From Ulvibacterium sp965228935 (GTDB lineage: Bacteria; Bacteroidota; Bacteroidia; Flavobacteriales; Flavobacteriaceae), in NCBI RefSeq assembly GCF_965228935.1, contig NZ_OZ245846.1, forward strand, positions 2,170,001 to 2,234,000: a stretch of DNA of 64,000 nt. The letters are read 5' to 3'. Below, one piece after another: positions 27,898 through 36,041 of the stretch (position 1 is its first letter; each line of letters begins with the position of its first letter). Both the position numbers and the translations under genes were made by a program. Under the pieces are notes generated by a model. That model was not told the origin of the DNA. It worked only from the letters and a program-made list of their open reading frames with translations, and made no database searches.

Positions 27898-28386
27898 TTA
27901 TCGCTTCCGTAGCGGAATCCATAATTCTTCCTCCGATTCAGGGTCTTCGTTTTTATAGTTTTCACCCATTATGGCAAAATGGGGCCTATTATCCAAAAGA
28001 TAACCTGAATTGGGAATCCAAGTTCCAAAAATATAGGCATAGGTCTTTGGTGCCTCGCTTGCCCTTCCCTTGTACAGGAAAACGGCATAAAGTCCTTCCG
28101 GGATTTCCAATAGTTCCATTGCATTTGGAATGCGATTCAAACCCGCTACCGGTACGGCGGCCCATTTTTCGAAGGTGTTGTTCAAATCAAAATGTTCAAA
28201 AAAAGAAATGTCTTCATAGACTTCGATTGAAAAGAGTTCCGGGCGCGACCTGTTTTGGATTTGTCCGATTTGGGGCATAAAACCCTGCCATAATTTTTGG
28301 GTCTTGTTGACGGCAAGAGACATTTTCACTCGCTTTCCAACAAATTTAGTCGTAGGGAACAATTCTATTCTAGGTTCCAAGAACAA
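27898..28386 (-). CDS. GyrI-like small-molecule-binding protein
   Basis: 162 residues. PRIELFPTTKFVGKRVKMSLAVNKTQKLWQGFMPQ and PEGLYAVFLYKGRASEAPKTYAYIFGTWIPNSGYLLDNRPHFAIMGENY are typical of the GyrI-like/AraC effector-binding fold. No DNA-binding domain is present. Stand-alone members bind hydrophobic or cationic small molecules; some protect against toxins or hydrolyse cyclopropanoid compounds. No particular substrate can be read here. The gene lies between hemL (convergent) and the broken aquaporin gene. Confidence 0.82.
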   Translation of the reverse strand: MFLEPRIELFPTTKFVGKRVKMSLAVNKTQKLWQGFMPQIGQIQNRSRPELFSIEVYEDISFFEHFDLNNTFEKWAAVPVAGLNRIPNAMELLEIPEGLYAVFLYKGRASEAPKTYAYIFGTWIPNSGYLLDNRPHFAIMGENYKNEDPESEEELWIPLRKR

Positions 28387-28430
28387 GCTCTTTTTCGTCC
28401 AATTTAGCGGAATGAATTGATAACCGTATG

Positions 28431-29116
28431 CTATTCTTTTTCGGCTGATATGAATTTATAGACCAATCCGGCCAAAAGGGCACCTAAAATTGGCGCTACC
28501 CAAAACAGCCATAATTGGCCAACGGCCCAATCGCCCACAAATAAAGCCTGACTTGTACTTCTTGCGGGATTTACGGAGGTATTGGTTACGGGAATACTTA
28601 TCAAATGGATAAGTGTAAGCCCCAATCCAATGGCCAATCCTGCAAATCCCTGGGCCGCTTTGGAATGTGTTGCCCCCAAAATAATGATTAAAAACATAAA
28701 GGTCATTACGATTTCGGTTACCAAGGCTGCGACCATGCATACCCTCCAGGAGAGTGTTCGCCATAGCCATTGGCAGCAAAACCGCCCAGTTCAAACCCAG
28801 GTTTACCACTTGCAATACCATAAAGGATACCGGCCCCGGCCAATCCGCCCAAAACCTGTGAAATGATATAAGGGAGTAGTTCCTTTTTGTCAAAACGGCC
28901 TCCTATCCAAAGCCCGATGGAAACAGCGGGATTAAGGTGGCATCCCGAAATGTGTCCGATGGCATAGGCCATGGTTAAGACGGTTAGGCCAAAAGCAAGG
29001 GCGACGCCTACAAACCCTATACCCAATTCTGGATAAGCGGCGGCCAAAACGGCACTTCCACAGCCTCCTAATACCAACCAAGCGGTTCCGATAAATTCTG
29101 CAACTAATTTTTTCAT
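28431..29116 (-). pseudogene. aqpZ: Aquaporin (MIP family) split by a one-base frameshift
   Basis: Two minus-strand frames together encode one AqpZ-type channel. The first, from 29116, carries the first half with the HLNPAVS pore motif, then ends in a frameshifted tail after YGEHSPGG. The second, from about 28736, restores [11 protein letters not shown] and contains the second pore motif TSVNPARS. Adding one base near 28735-28742 (around TATGCATGG on the minus strand) would give a normal 228-residue aquaporin. Both pore motifs are intact, so the lesion is recent or a sequencing error; there is no homopolymer at the site. Confidence 0.85.
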
Positions 29117-29302
29117 AATTTTTGGTGTTAATGGTTATTGTAGTATGTTTCTTTACGTTGAAATATAGTAAAATTGTGGGACAAACACCTATGAATCAAT
29201 ACGTATATGTGGCCCCGATCGTTCCAAGTGGTTAGCCACTAAAATTTAAGGAAGCACCTATCTCTTTGCTTTTTCTTAACGCCCTACCTCAAAGCATACC
29301 CT

Positions 29303-29328
29303 TTAATTAATCTTGGTTTAACCCAAAG
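29303..29328 (+). promoter_or_regulatory. 11-bp phased TTAA units before phoD
   Basis: TTAATCTTGGT (29307-29317) and TTAACCCAAAG (29318-29328) follow each other, with another TTAA at 29303. The TTAACCCAA unit also occurs before the metallophosphoesterase at 8164. Candidate phosphate-regulation operator, weak by itself. Confidence 0.3.
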
Positions 29329-29365
29329 TGTACGTTCCGCAAATACCTTTAAAACAAAAACTAAT

Positions 29366-31102
29366 ATGGAACGTAAACCTTTATCTAGAAGGGCCTTTTT
29401 GGCCAAATCCGTAATCGCCTCCGGAGGTATTATCCTAAGCTCTCAAATGTTGGCCTGTGTCAAGGATTTTCACGGGGACGGCAATCCACCGGATAAAATA
29501 CCGCGTTTTCTTCATGGAGTGGGCAGTTTTGATCCCACGGCCGAAGCTGTCATTATCTGGACACGGTTTACACCAACTGCTGCAGAAGTAAGCAATGCCA
29601 TCCTTATAAAATGGCAAGTAGCCACGGATTATGGTTTTGCCCAAATCATCCAGGAAGGTACGGAAACCACCACCAGGGAAGATGATTTTACCGTGGTAGT
29701 CGATGTTACCGGATTGCCTTCCAATGGCAAATATTATTATAGGTTTATGCATGAAAGCCTGGAAGAGGAATCGGTTATCGGTGAGACCCTTACCCTGCCA
29801 TCCGCCGGGGAATCCCTCTCCAGTGTGAAGTTGGCTTTTTGCTCTTGCTCTAATTTCCCTACGGGCCTCTTCAATGTATATGATGCCATGGCAAAGAGCG
29901 ATGCGGATGTCATCATACATCTGGGCGACTATATCTATGAATATGGCGAAGGCGGTTATGGTACCAATGATACTACCGAGTCCCTAAATCGGGTACACGA
30001 CCCCACGAACGAAATCCTCACCTTGGAAGACTACCGCTTGCGTTATCGTCAATATCGTACGGATGAGGGCCTGCAATTGGCCCATCAGAAGAAGCCGTTT
30101 ATAGTTGTATGGGACGATCATGAAATCACCAACGATGCCTATATGGATGGGGCGGAGAACCATGATGATTCCGAAGGCTCCTATGAAGAACGGAAACGTA
30201 GGGCGATACAGGTACATGGGGAATACTTGCCCATTCGCACAGATGACGGTGCGATAATTTATCGCAATTTCGAATTTGGTAGTTTGGTCAATTTAGTGAT
30301 GTTGGATACCCGTATCATAGGTCGGGACAAACAATTGAGTTTTACGGATTTCTTTAATCCGGATGGCAGTTTCGACGCCGCTAGTTTCCAGGCGGCCCTT
30401 TTAAACCCTGATAGAAACCTGTTGGGCCCCGATCAACTTAGCTGGGTAGCCGGTGCCGTAGAGGGCAGTAGTGCCAAATGGCAGGTTTTGGGCCAACAGG
30501 TATTAATGGGTGCGATGACCGTACCCGCGGAATTATTGATTTTAATTGGCCAAGTGGCCGGAGGCGATACCTCTCCTGAGACCTTGGGCGCGCTGCAGAC
30601 GGCCATTGGCGAACTTTCTGTCCTAAAGGGAAGGGCCTTGGCCGGCGACCCTACCTTGACCGAGGCGGAATTGGCACGATTGGCCTTTGTAGTACCGTAT
30701 AACTTGGATGCCTGGGATGGATATCCCATAGAGCGGGAGCGGTTGTACGCTATTTTGAATGGTAGGAATACAGTAGTCCTGGCAGGAGATACCCACAATG
30801 CTTGGAACAATACCCTTAAGGATGCCTCAGGAAATATCATTGGGGAGGAGTTTGCATGTGCTTCGGTCACGTCTCCTGGTTTTGAAGGGATTTTTGGTGA
30901 CGATCCGGCAACCATCCAAGGGATAGAGCAAGCCTTTACTCTTTTGATCGATAACCTCAATTATTTTGATGCCTCGCAACGCGGTTATGTGCTTGCGGAA
31001 TTCTCAGAAGGCACGGCTACGGCCTCCTATCGTTTTGTGGATACCATTTCATCCCTTTCCTATTCGATAATGGAGGGGAGCACCAAAATGTATACTGTTT
31101 AA
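29366..31102 (+). CDS. phoD: Alkaline phosphatase D family protein
   Basis: 578 residues. SRRAFLAKSVIASGGIIL near residue 7 is a twin-arginine signal, and the following LAC could be lipidated. PhoD N-terminal domain then the metallophosphatase core: CSCSNFPTGLFNVYDAMA, IIHLGDYIYEYGEGGYG, VWDDHEITND, LDTRIIGRD and AGDTHNAWN, covering the metal ligands. It is an exported phosphodi- or monoesterase that releases phosphate from organic sources. Phased TTAA units lie 40-60 bp upstream, and a long nested inverted repeat follows its stop codon. Confidence 0.9.
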   Translation: MERKPLSRRAFLAKSVIASGGIILSSQMLACVKDFHGDGNPPDKIPRFLHGVGSFDPTAEAVIIWTRFTPTAAEVSNAILIKWQVATDYGFAQIIQEGTETTTREDDFTVVVDVTGLPSNGKYYYRFMHESLEEESVIGETLTLPSAGESLSSVKLAFCSCSNFPTGLFNVYDAMAKSDADVIIHLGDYIYEYGEGGYGTNDTTESLNRVHDPTNEILTLEDYRLRYRQYRTDEGLQLAHQKKPFIVVWDDHEITNDAYMDGAENHDDSEGSYEERKRRAIQVHGEYLPIRTDDGAIIYRNFEFGSLVNLVMLDTRIIGRDKQLSFTDFFNPDGSFDAASFQAALLNPDRNLLGPDQLSWVAGAVEGSSAKWQVLGQQVLMGAMTVPAELLILIGQVAGGDTSPETLGALQTAIGELSVLKGRALAGDPTLTEAELARLAFVVPYNLDAWDGYPIERERLYAILNGRNTVVLAGDTHNAWNNTLKDASGNIIGEEFACASVTSPGFEGIFGDDPATIQGIEQAFTLLIDNLNYFDASQRGYVLAEFSEGTATASYRFVDTISSLSYSIMEGSTKMYTV

Positions 31103-31110
31103 TGGTATAG

Positions 31111-31238
31111 AGAATGCCTAAAAACCCAAATCTTGAAACCATCACGAGGTACGAAGTAATCCATGGCCTCTTAGGAAGAAACAAACGGATTACTTCACTT
31201 ACTCGTAATAAAGAATAGCTTGGGTTTTTAGGCATTTC
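31111..31238. repeat. Nested long inverted repeat after phoD (MITE-like or structured RNA)
   Basis: AATGCCTAAAAACCCAA (31113-31129) is perfectly inverted at 31220-31236, a 17-bp terminal repeat. Inside it GAAGTAATCC (31153-31162) is perfectly inverted at 31187-31196, flanked by ACGAG (31144-31148) and CTCGT (31202-31206). The element is about 125 bp and contains no ORF. It could act as a large terminator-like hairpin between convergent genes, or be a small non-autonomous mobile element. Confidence 0.7.
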
Positions 31239-31262
31239 TTATGTCGTGGAAAGAGGCTATTG

Positions 31263-31706
31263 TCATTTGCCTCTTTTATCGTGGTTCCTTTCTTTTCCAC
31301 GATGCTTTCTTTTGTGAAAATGCAATTTCTCCCACTTTTCATATTGTTCCGGGGAAAGGATGGCTTTCATTTCAGCCTTGTGCGCAATCTGATTGTCCAA
31401 ACGTTCCAATTGCATTACGTAGCGTTCCTCTGAAGTAGGTTTCTTGGATTCACCGCTTTCTTTTTTCGCCTTGCGTTCTTCCATTTTGGCCTTCCTTAGT
31501 TTGGCATTCTCCAAGCTCAATACTTGGATTTGTTTTTGTTGTGCTTCATTGAGGTCTAGGGCCAAGGTCATTTTTTTGGTATGCAAGGTGGCTATTTGTT
31601 CCGGGGTCAGATCTTTCATGGCCGCCCTATGATGATTTTTTCGCCCTTCCTGTGCCATAGCGGTCGCTCCCGCTAATAGCATTGCTAATACTACTATTTT
31701 TTTCAT
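31263..31706 (-). CDS. Spy/CpxP-like periplasmic protein
   Basis: 147 residues. Signal peptide ending TAMAQ. The mature protein is highly charged and helical: LTPEQIATLHTKKMTLALDLNEAQQKQIQVL and AILSPEQYEKWEKLHFHKRK match the LTPEQ...LNEAQ...LSPEQYEKW pattern of the Spy/CpxP-like helical repeat proteins (also annotated DUF4890). Members bind unfolded proteins or metals in the periplasm. It converges with phoD across the nested inverted repeat. Confidence 0.8.
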   Translation of the reverse strand: MKKIVVLAMLLAGATAMAQEGRKNHHRAAMKDLTPEQIATLHTKKMTLALDLNEAQQKQIQVLSLENAKLRKAKMEERKAKKESGESKKPTSEERYVMQLERLDNQIAHKAEMKAILSPEQYEKWEKLHFHKRKHRGKERNHDKRGK

Positions 31707-31820
31707 GTCTTTAAATTTTATGATTTTCGGTAGTAGGACTCTAAGATTAAGGAGAGGTTTAATGGGACAGTGAAGTTTGTGAATTTTTTAACGAAACACA
31801 ATCCGCGAGCGTCCAAAAAG

Positions 31821-31850
31821 AAAAGGTGCGGATAAAAATCCACACCTTTT
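31821..31850 (-). terminator. Bidirectional-type terminator
   Basis: AAAAGGTGCGGAT and ATCCACACCTTTT form a 12-pair stem with one mismatch, with T-rich tails on the minus strand. It ends the 58-residue small gene. Confidence 0.75.
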
Positions 31851-31873
31851 GGTTACGTATTGATTTTGGTTGA

Positions 31874-32050
31874 TTATTTCTGGGTATCTTCGAATACTTC
31901 GGTTTGAAGCGCATAATTTTCCGCATCTACCTTAACTATTTCTACGGACTCTTTTTGATTTTGCAGATTTTCTGGCTCCACGATGTAATAAACAGCGGCG
32001 GAAACCATAAAACAAGTGAAATAAAGTAAACTTTTGATTTTGGGGGACAT
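31874..32050 (-). CDS. Small single-span membrane protein
   Basis: 58 residues, starting at 32050 (MSPKIKSLLYFTCFM). The open frame continues upstream but the N-terminal extension does not look like protein. One membrane span lies at about residues 7-23, followed by an acidic tail (ESVEIVKVDAENYALQTEVFEDTQ). A strong terminator follows its stop codon. I do not recognise the family. Small membrane peptides of this shape are frequent and mostly uncharacterised. Confidence 0.55.
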   Translation of the reverse strand: MSPKIKSLLYFTCFMVSAAVYYIVEPENLQNQKESVEIVKVDAENYALQTEVFEDTQK

Positions 32051-32342
32051 AATTATTGATTTTTTTGATTCTTCCTCTAAGATACCCAAAGGAAATCCGC
32101 AAAAAGGACCAATGTTGTGAAATACATAACTTGATAGGGTGAACTGGCCAAATTCTGTGGTTGGCAAAACCCTGACTTTTCGATAATCCGCTTTCCATCC
32201 CTATAATCGGGTTTTTTGGTCTTTTGGTCTAGAAGATCCCAAAAGACTTAAAGTTTTCATAAAAGCGTAACACTTTGAATTTAGGGTAGTCTTATAGACA
32301 GAGAATCTTCATTTTAGAGTTAATTTGAATTAGTCAAAAAAG

Positions 32343-32370
32343 GGCTGGCCTAATAGCCGGCCCCTTTTTT
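32343..32370. terminator. Orphan bidirectional terminator
   Basis: GGGCTGGC, loop CTAATA, GCCGGCCC with A-run before and T-run after gives a symmetric terminator. No gene ends here on either strand: the nearest minus gene ends at 31874 and the next plus ORF begins at 32390. It could end a small RNA transcribed from about 32200-32340. Confidence 0.6.
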
Positions 32371-32389
32371 CCGGAATTGATGAAACCCA

Positions 32390-32569
32390 ATGCCCGCTCG
32401 AATGGAGAAAACAGAAATTAACAAAAAAATAACGCAAAAGTGGATGAACTCCATTTCGCAAAAATTAGGATGTAAAATTGATAAGAACGCAAAAAAAGTT
32501 AAACTGAAGTACGGGGTTGACAAAGAAGAGACTCTTCCATTGACAACCCGATTTCTGGACAGTTTTTGA
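32390..32569 (+). CDS. Hypothetical basic small protein
   Basis: 59 residues from ATG at 32390, or 55 from 32402 (MEKTEINKKITQKW). The frame is lysine-rich with alternating hydrophobic positions (NSISQKLGCKIDKNAKKVKLKYGV), and ends TTRFLDSF. It is read directly from the sequence and has no recognised family. It lies right after the orphan terminator and 78 bp before the acidic repeat gene, whose opposite charge is noteworthy. Low confidence because of length. Confidence 0.4.
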   Translation: MPARMEKTEINKKITQKWMNSISQKLGCKIDKNAKKVKLKYGVDKEETLPLTTRFLDSF

Positions 32570-32647
32570 AAATCTATCCGGAGCTTAAAACAAACAATAA
32601 TTAGTTTTTATCGCGTTATATCCTTTCATACAATTAACCATATCGTT

Positions 32648-33046
32648 ATGAGTTTTAAAAGAGTAACCTTAAGTATCGCAATGGGTCTATTATTTGCCAA
32701 TGGAATATTGGCGAACCGACCTGAACAAGAATTTGACATTAATAGCATTACCTATATCGAGGAAGAAATCGAGATTGACCTCGGTTTTGACACAGCGGAT
32801 TATTTGCCGGAAGGCTTCAATCCGTACACCGTATATTTCGACTTGAATTCTGTCTCTTATATGGAAGAGGAGGAACTTCCACAGCTCGAGGAATTAAAGA
32901 TTTACTTGCCGGCTGATTTTGATGCCTATGCGAATCCGAGCTCAGTGGAAGGAATCAATTACATGGATTCCAGTGATGAAATTGAAATGGATTTCGACAC
33001 GGCGGAATATCTACCGGAAGATTTTAACGTCTATCAGAGAAACTAA
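32648..33046 (+). CDS. Secreted acidic protein with three degenerate repeats
   Basis: 132 residues with a signal peptide (residues 1-22, ending ILA). The mature part is three copies of one unit: residues 29-60 (FDINSITYIEEE then DTADYLPEGFNPY), 64-94 (FDLNSVSYMEEE then IYLPADFDAY) and 102-129 (GINYMDSSDEI then DTAEYLPEDFNVY). The consensus is N-S-(I/V)-x-Y-(I/M)-E-E-E...YLP-x-(D/G)-F-x-x-Y. It is strongly acidic, without Cys. I do not recognise a function; calcium binding or surface adhesion are possible. A terminator-like hairpin follows. Confidence 0.75.
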   Translation: MSFKRVTLSIAMGLLFANGILANRPEQEFDINSITYIEEEIEIDLGFDTADYLPEGFNPYTVYFDLNSVSYMEEEELPQLEELKIYLPADFDAYANPSSVEGINYMDSSDEIEMDFDTAEYLPEDFNVYQRN

Positions 33047-33070
33047 GAATGCATTAAAAAAGATGAACCG

Positions 33071-33106
33071 GCCCTGGGCAATTTGTCCGGGGCTTTCCTT
33101 TTTAAA
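33071..33106 (+). terminator. Terminator after the acidic repeat gene
   Basis: GCCCTGGGCA and TGTCCGGGGC pair around ATT with mismatches, then CTTTCCTTTTT. The last bases overlap the stop of the convergent DASS gene. Confidence 0.5.
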
Positions 33107-34532
33107 AAAGAAAGGGCAATACAAATTGAAACATCAGGATTAAAAGTCCAACCGCGATAAGATTGAGTACTATTCCCACCCGGGCCATTTGATGCACCCT
33201 TATGTACCCACTTGCAAAGACGATAGCGTTGGGCGGAGTGGCCATGGGAAGCATAAAAGCGCAGCTACTTGCTATGGTTACCGGGATCAATAAATATAGG
33301 ATAGGAATATCCAAGCCTATGGCAATACCGGCCACTACAGGGGCCAAAACGGCTACCAGAGCTACGTTGCTCATTAATTCGGTCATAAAAAGCATTAAAA
33401 AAATAAGTAAGGCCGCTGTAAGCAAAATGGAGATTTCACTGGCAGCTATGGCACTGGCTACCATATCCACGATACCGCTAACCGACATCCCCTTTGCCAA
33501 AGCCAAACCTCCACCGAAAAGTATGAGAATTCCCCAGGCCAATCTTGAAGTGTCGTTCCAATGGATTAAAAAATCACCTTTTCTCAAATTATAGGGTATT
33601 GAAAAAAGGGAGATAGCGGCAAACATACTAATAATGGTATCCGAGAGTCCTAGGGCAGGAAAGATTTTATTTATAAGCGTTCTAAAAATCCACAGAAAAA
33701 CGGTAATCCCAAAAATGACCAGAACCATTTTTTCCTTACCACTTGTAGGGCCCAATTTTTGAAGCTCGGAATTAATGACCTCCCTGGATGCCATAAACTT
33801 CAACTGCTTATTGGGGAACATCCATTTCACCAATACCAAATAGCTAATGGCAATCATAACAAATGAAAAAGGAAGCCCTATAATCATCCATTTTAAAAAG
33901 GATATTTCGATGTTGTATTCATTTTCCAAAAGCCCGATCAATACGGAATTGGGAGGTGTGCCGATGACCGTGGCAATACCACCCGCGTTGGCAGAAAAGG
34001 CAATACCCAACATAACGCTCAAGGCAAAATTCTGATCGTTTTTGGTAAAGCCATCGGCATCGTTGATCAATAGTCCAATTACTGACATGGCAATGGGTAA
34101 CATCACCACGGTGCTGGCCGTATTGCTGATCCACATACTTAAGGATGCTGTGGCGATCATAAACCCCAAGACCACTTTATTTGGGGTAGTTCCCGTCACT
34201 TTAATGATATTCAGGGCAATACGTTTATGTAGGTTTACCTTTTCCAAGGCCAGGGCCATGACAAAACCACCGAAGAAGAGGAACACTATGGGGCTACCGT
34301 AATTGGCACCCACATCGGCCATGGGCATTATTTTAAGCAAGGGAAACAGCAGCAAGGGCAAAAGGGCGGTCACCGAAATGGATACCGCTTCGGTAATCCA
34401 CCAGATAACCATCCAAACCGCTACACCGATGACGGCATCTCCTTGTTCGGAAATTAGTTGAAAAGGCAGGTTGATTAGACTGAAAAATAAAATGGGCCCT
34501 AAAAAAAGACCTAGTTTTCTACTGATTTCCAT
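33102..34532 (-). CDS. DASS/SLC13 family sodium:carboxylate symporter
   Basis: 476 residues and about eleven membrane spans. VWWITEAVSI near the start, SNTASTVVMLPIA near 138 and MTELMSNVALVAVLAPV near 385 are the paired SNT/SNV substrate and Na+-binding motifs of the divalent-anion symporters. Probable substrates are C4-dicarboxylates or related acids, taken up with Na+. It lies immediately downstream of the planctomycete-type cytochrome operon on the same strand with 102 bp between, and may import a product of it. Confidence 0.9.
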   Translation of the reverse strand: MEISRKLGLFLGPILFFSLINLPFQLISEQGDAVIGVAVWMVIWWITEAVSISVTALLPLLLFPLLKIMPMADVGANYGSPIVFLFFGGFVMALALEKVNLHKRIALNIIKVTGTTPNKVVLGFMIATASLSMWISNTASTVVMLPIAMSVIGLLINDADGFTKNDQNFALSVMLGIAFSANAGGIATVIGTPPNSVLIGLLENEYNIEISFLKWMIIGLPFSFVMIAISYLVLVKWMFPNKQLKFMASREVINSELQKLGPTSGKEKMVLVIFGITVFLWIFRTLINKIFPALGLSDTIISMFAAISLFSIPYNLRKGDFLIHWNDTSRLAWGILILFGGGLALAKGMSVSGIVDMVASAIAASEISILLTAALLIFLMLFMTELMSNVALVAVLAPVVAGIAIGLDIPILYLLIPVTIASSCAFMLPMATPPNAIVFASGYIRVHQMARVGIVLNLIAVGLLILMFQFVLPFLF

Positions 34533-34634
34533 GAAAGCGGATTAAAGCCCCTAAACTATGTCTTTTCTTTTGGTTTTGAAAATTTGGATCGGAGTGGACC
34601 GCTGGTTTTCCATCTCGATATATTCGTTACAGGC

Positions 34635-36029
34635 CTAATAAATAATGGAATCCGAAGGTATAGGTGGGAGCTCGTAATTCCCATAATCTATGGTGATCTG
34701 ACCATCCTTTAGCGTTCGGACACCTTCTCCTTGTACCTGGGTGCCAAAGACATAGGCGACTTCCAACTTTTTGAATTCGGCCAAGTTTTGTAGATAGACT
34801 TCCTCCAGGTTGGATCCCGTTAAATTAATGGATTTAAGGTGTTCCAATGAAGCGAGCAATTCCATGTTTTTTCCGGTGATTCCCGTAGCATCCAATTTCA
34901 GTACGGTCAAGTTGGGAAGGGTCACCAATTTTTCAAAAATCGCATCCGTAATTTGGGTTCCCCCAAGATCCAATATGGCGATTTGCTCCCGGATAGGAAG
35001 TATTAATTCAAAATCGGAATCGGTAAAGGAAGGTTTGTTGATGCAGGAGACCTCAAGAAAATTAGAGGCTTTGCTAATGTTTTCTACATGGAATCCTTTG
35101 TTTTTTATACTGTTGATGGTGTCCTGTGAGGCGGTCGAGATCTGAATATCAGGATAATCGGCGTCATGTTTTTTCGGGAAAAACGATAAGAACAGCTCCT
35201 TTTCCATACCAAGCTCTTGGATAGTTCCCTCAAAGGGATTGCCAATGTTCAACCAAGCTCGGATCAACTCAACTTCTTCCGGGGTCGGTTGTCGTTTATC
35301 CTTGGGGGGCATATGATTCTCGTCTTCTTTAGGTAACACCAGTCGGGTATACAATTCACTCTTTTCGGGATTGTTGGTAACGATGATCTCCCCATTTTCC
35401 CCGCCTTTCAGGATTACCTCCGGATTATGCAATTGCAGTTCTCCTTTGGTTTTCTTTGGCCCGTGGCAACTTACACAATTGTTGTTTAAAATGGGACTTA
35501 TGATATCATCATACATAGCGGCCTCTTGCCAATTTTCTTCGTTTAGGGTAATAACCTTTTCCTCAAAGGTCTCAAAACCCAAGGCCGATTTTATGTGATT
35601 GGGAAGGGGCTCTACCAAATAATCCTCACCGTGCGTTATGTTACCGCCTTGATGACCGGTAAAGGAAATCAATACAAAAAACAGCACCGATAATACTGCG
35701 ATGGGAACCTTGCTCAAAAAATCGATTTGTTGTATTTCTTTTAACCGGACATACATCAAAAAGGCAAACAATGCTGTGGCGATGCCCGACCATAAATGCC
35801 ATTTCACGGTATCAAACGCATAACCTTCACCGAGGTACTGCAAATACCCGGTAACGCAGGCCAAGGCTGCACTGATTCCGCCCCAGAGATACACCAATGG
35901 AACGATTTTGTCGTATTCTTTCCGCTTTCGGTCATACCATTGTAGCAACAACCCGAGAATGATAAACCCTATCGGTAGATGTACAATAAGAGGGTGAAGC
36001 CTACCCAGTACCTGTTTTAGAACGTCCAT
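34635..36029 (-). CDS. Membrane c-type cytochrome with leucine-rich repeats
   Basis: 464 residues in three parts. Residues 1-130 hold four membrane spans of the DUF2231 type (LGRLHPLIVHLPIGFIILGLLLQW). A planctomycete-type cytochrome domain follows with haem motif CVSCH at residues 185-189 and MPPKDKRQPTPEEVELIRAWL. From about 345 come three or more leucine-rich repeats (LDLGGTQITD, LKLDATGITG, INLTGSNLEE). It is part of an operon with PSD1 and DUF1501 genes and probably passes electrons at the membrane. Genes of this layout are known from planctomycetes and Bacteroidota but uncharacterised. Confidence 0.85.
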   Translation of the reverse strand: MDVLKQVLGRLHPLIVHLPIGFIILGLLLQWYDRKRKEYDKIVPLVYLWGGISAALACVTGYLQYLGEGYAFDTVKWHLWSGIATALFAFLMYVRLKEIQQIDFLSKVPIAVLSVLFFVLISFTGHQGGNITHGEDYLVEPLPNHIKSALGFETFEEKVITLNEENWQEAAMYDDIISPILNNNCVSCHGPKKTKGELQLHNPEVILKGGENGEIIVTNNPEKSELYTRLVLPKEDENHMPPKDKRQPTPEEVELIRAWLNIGNPFEGTIQELGMEKELFLSFFPKKHDADYPDIQISTASQDTINSIKNKGFHVENISKASNFLEVSCINKPSFTDSDFELILPIREQIAILDLGGTQITDAIFEKLVTLPNLTVLKLDATGITGKNMELLASLEHLKSINLTGSNLEEVYLQNLAEFKKLEVAYVFGTQVQGEGVRTLKDGQITIDYGNYELPPIPSDSIIY

Positions 36030-36041
36030 AAATCCTTTTGC

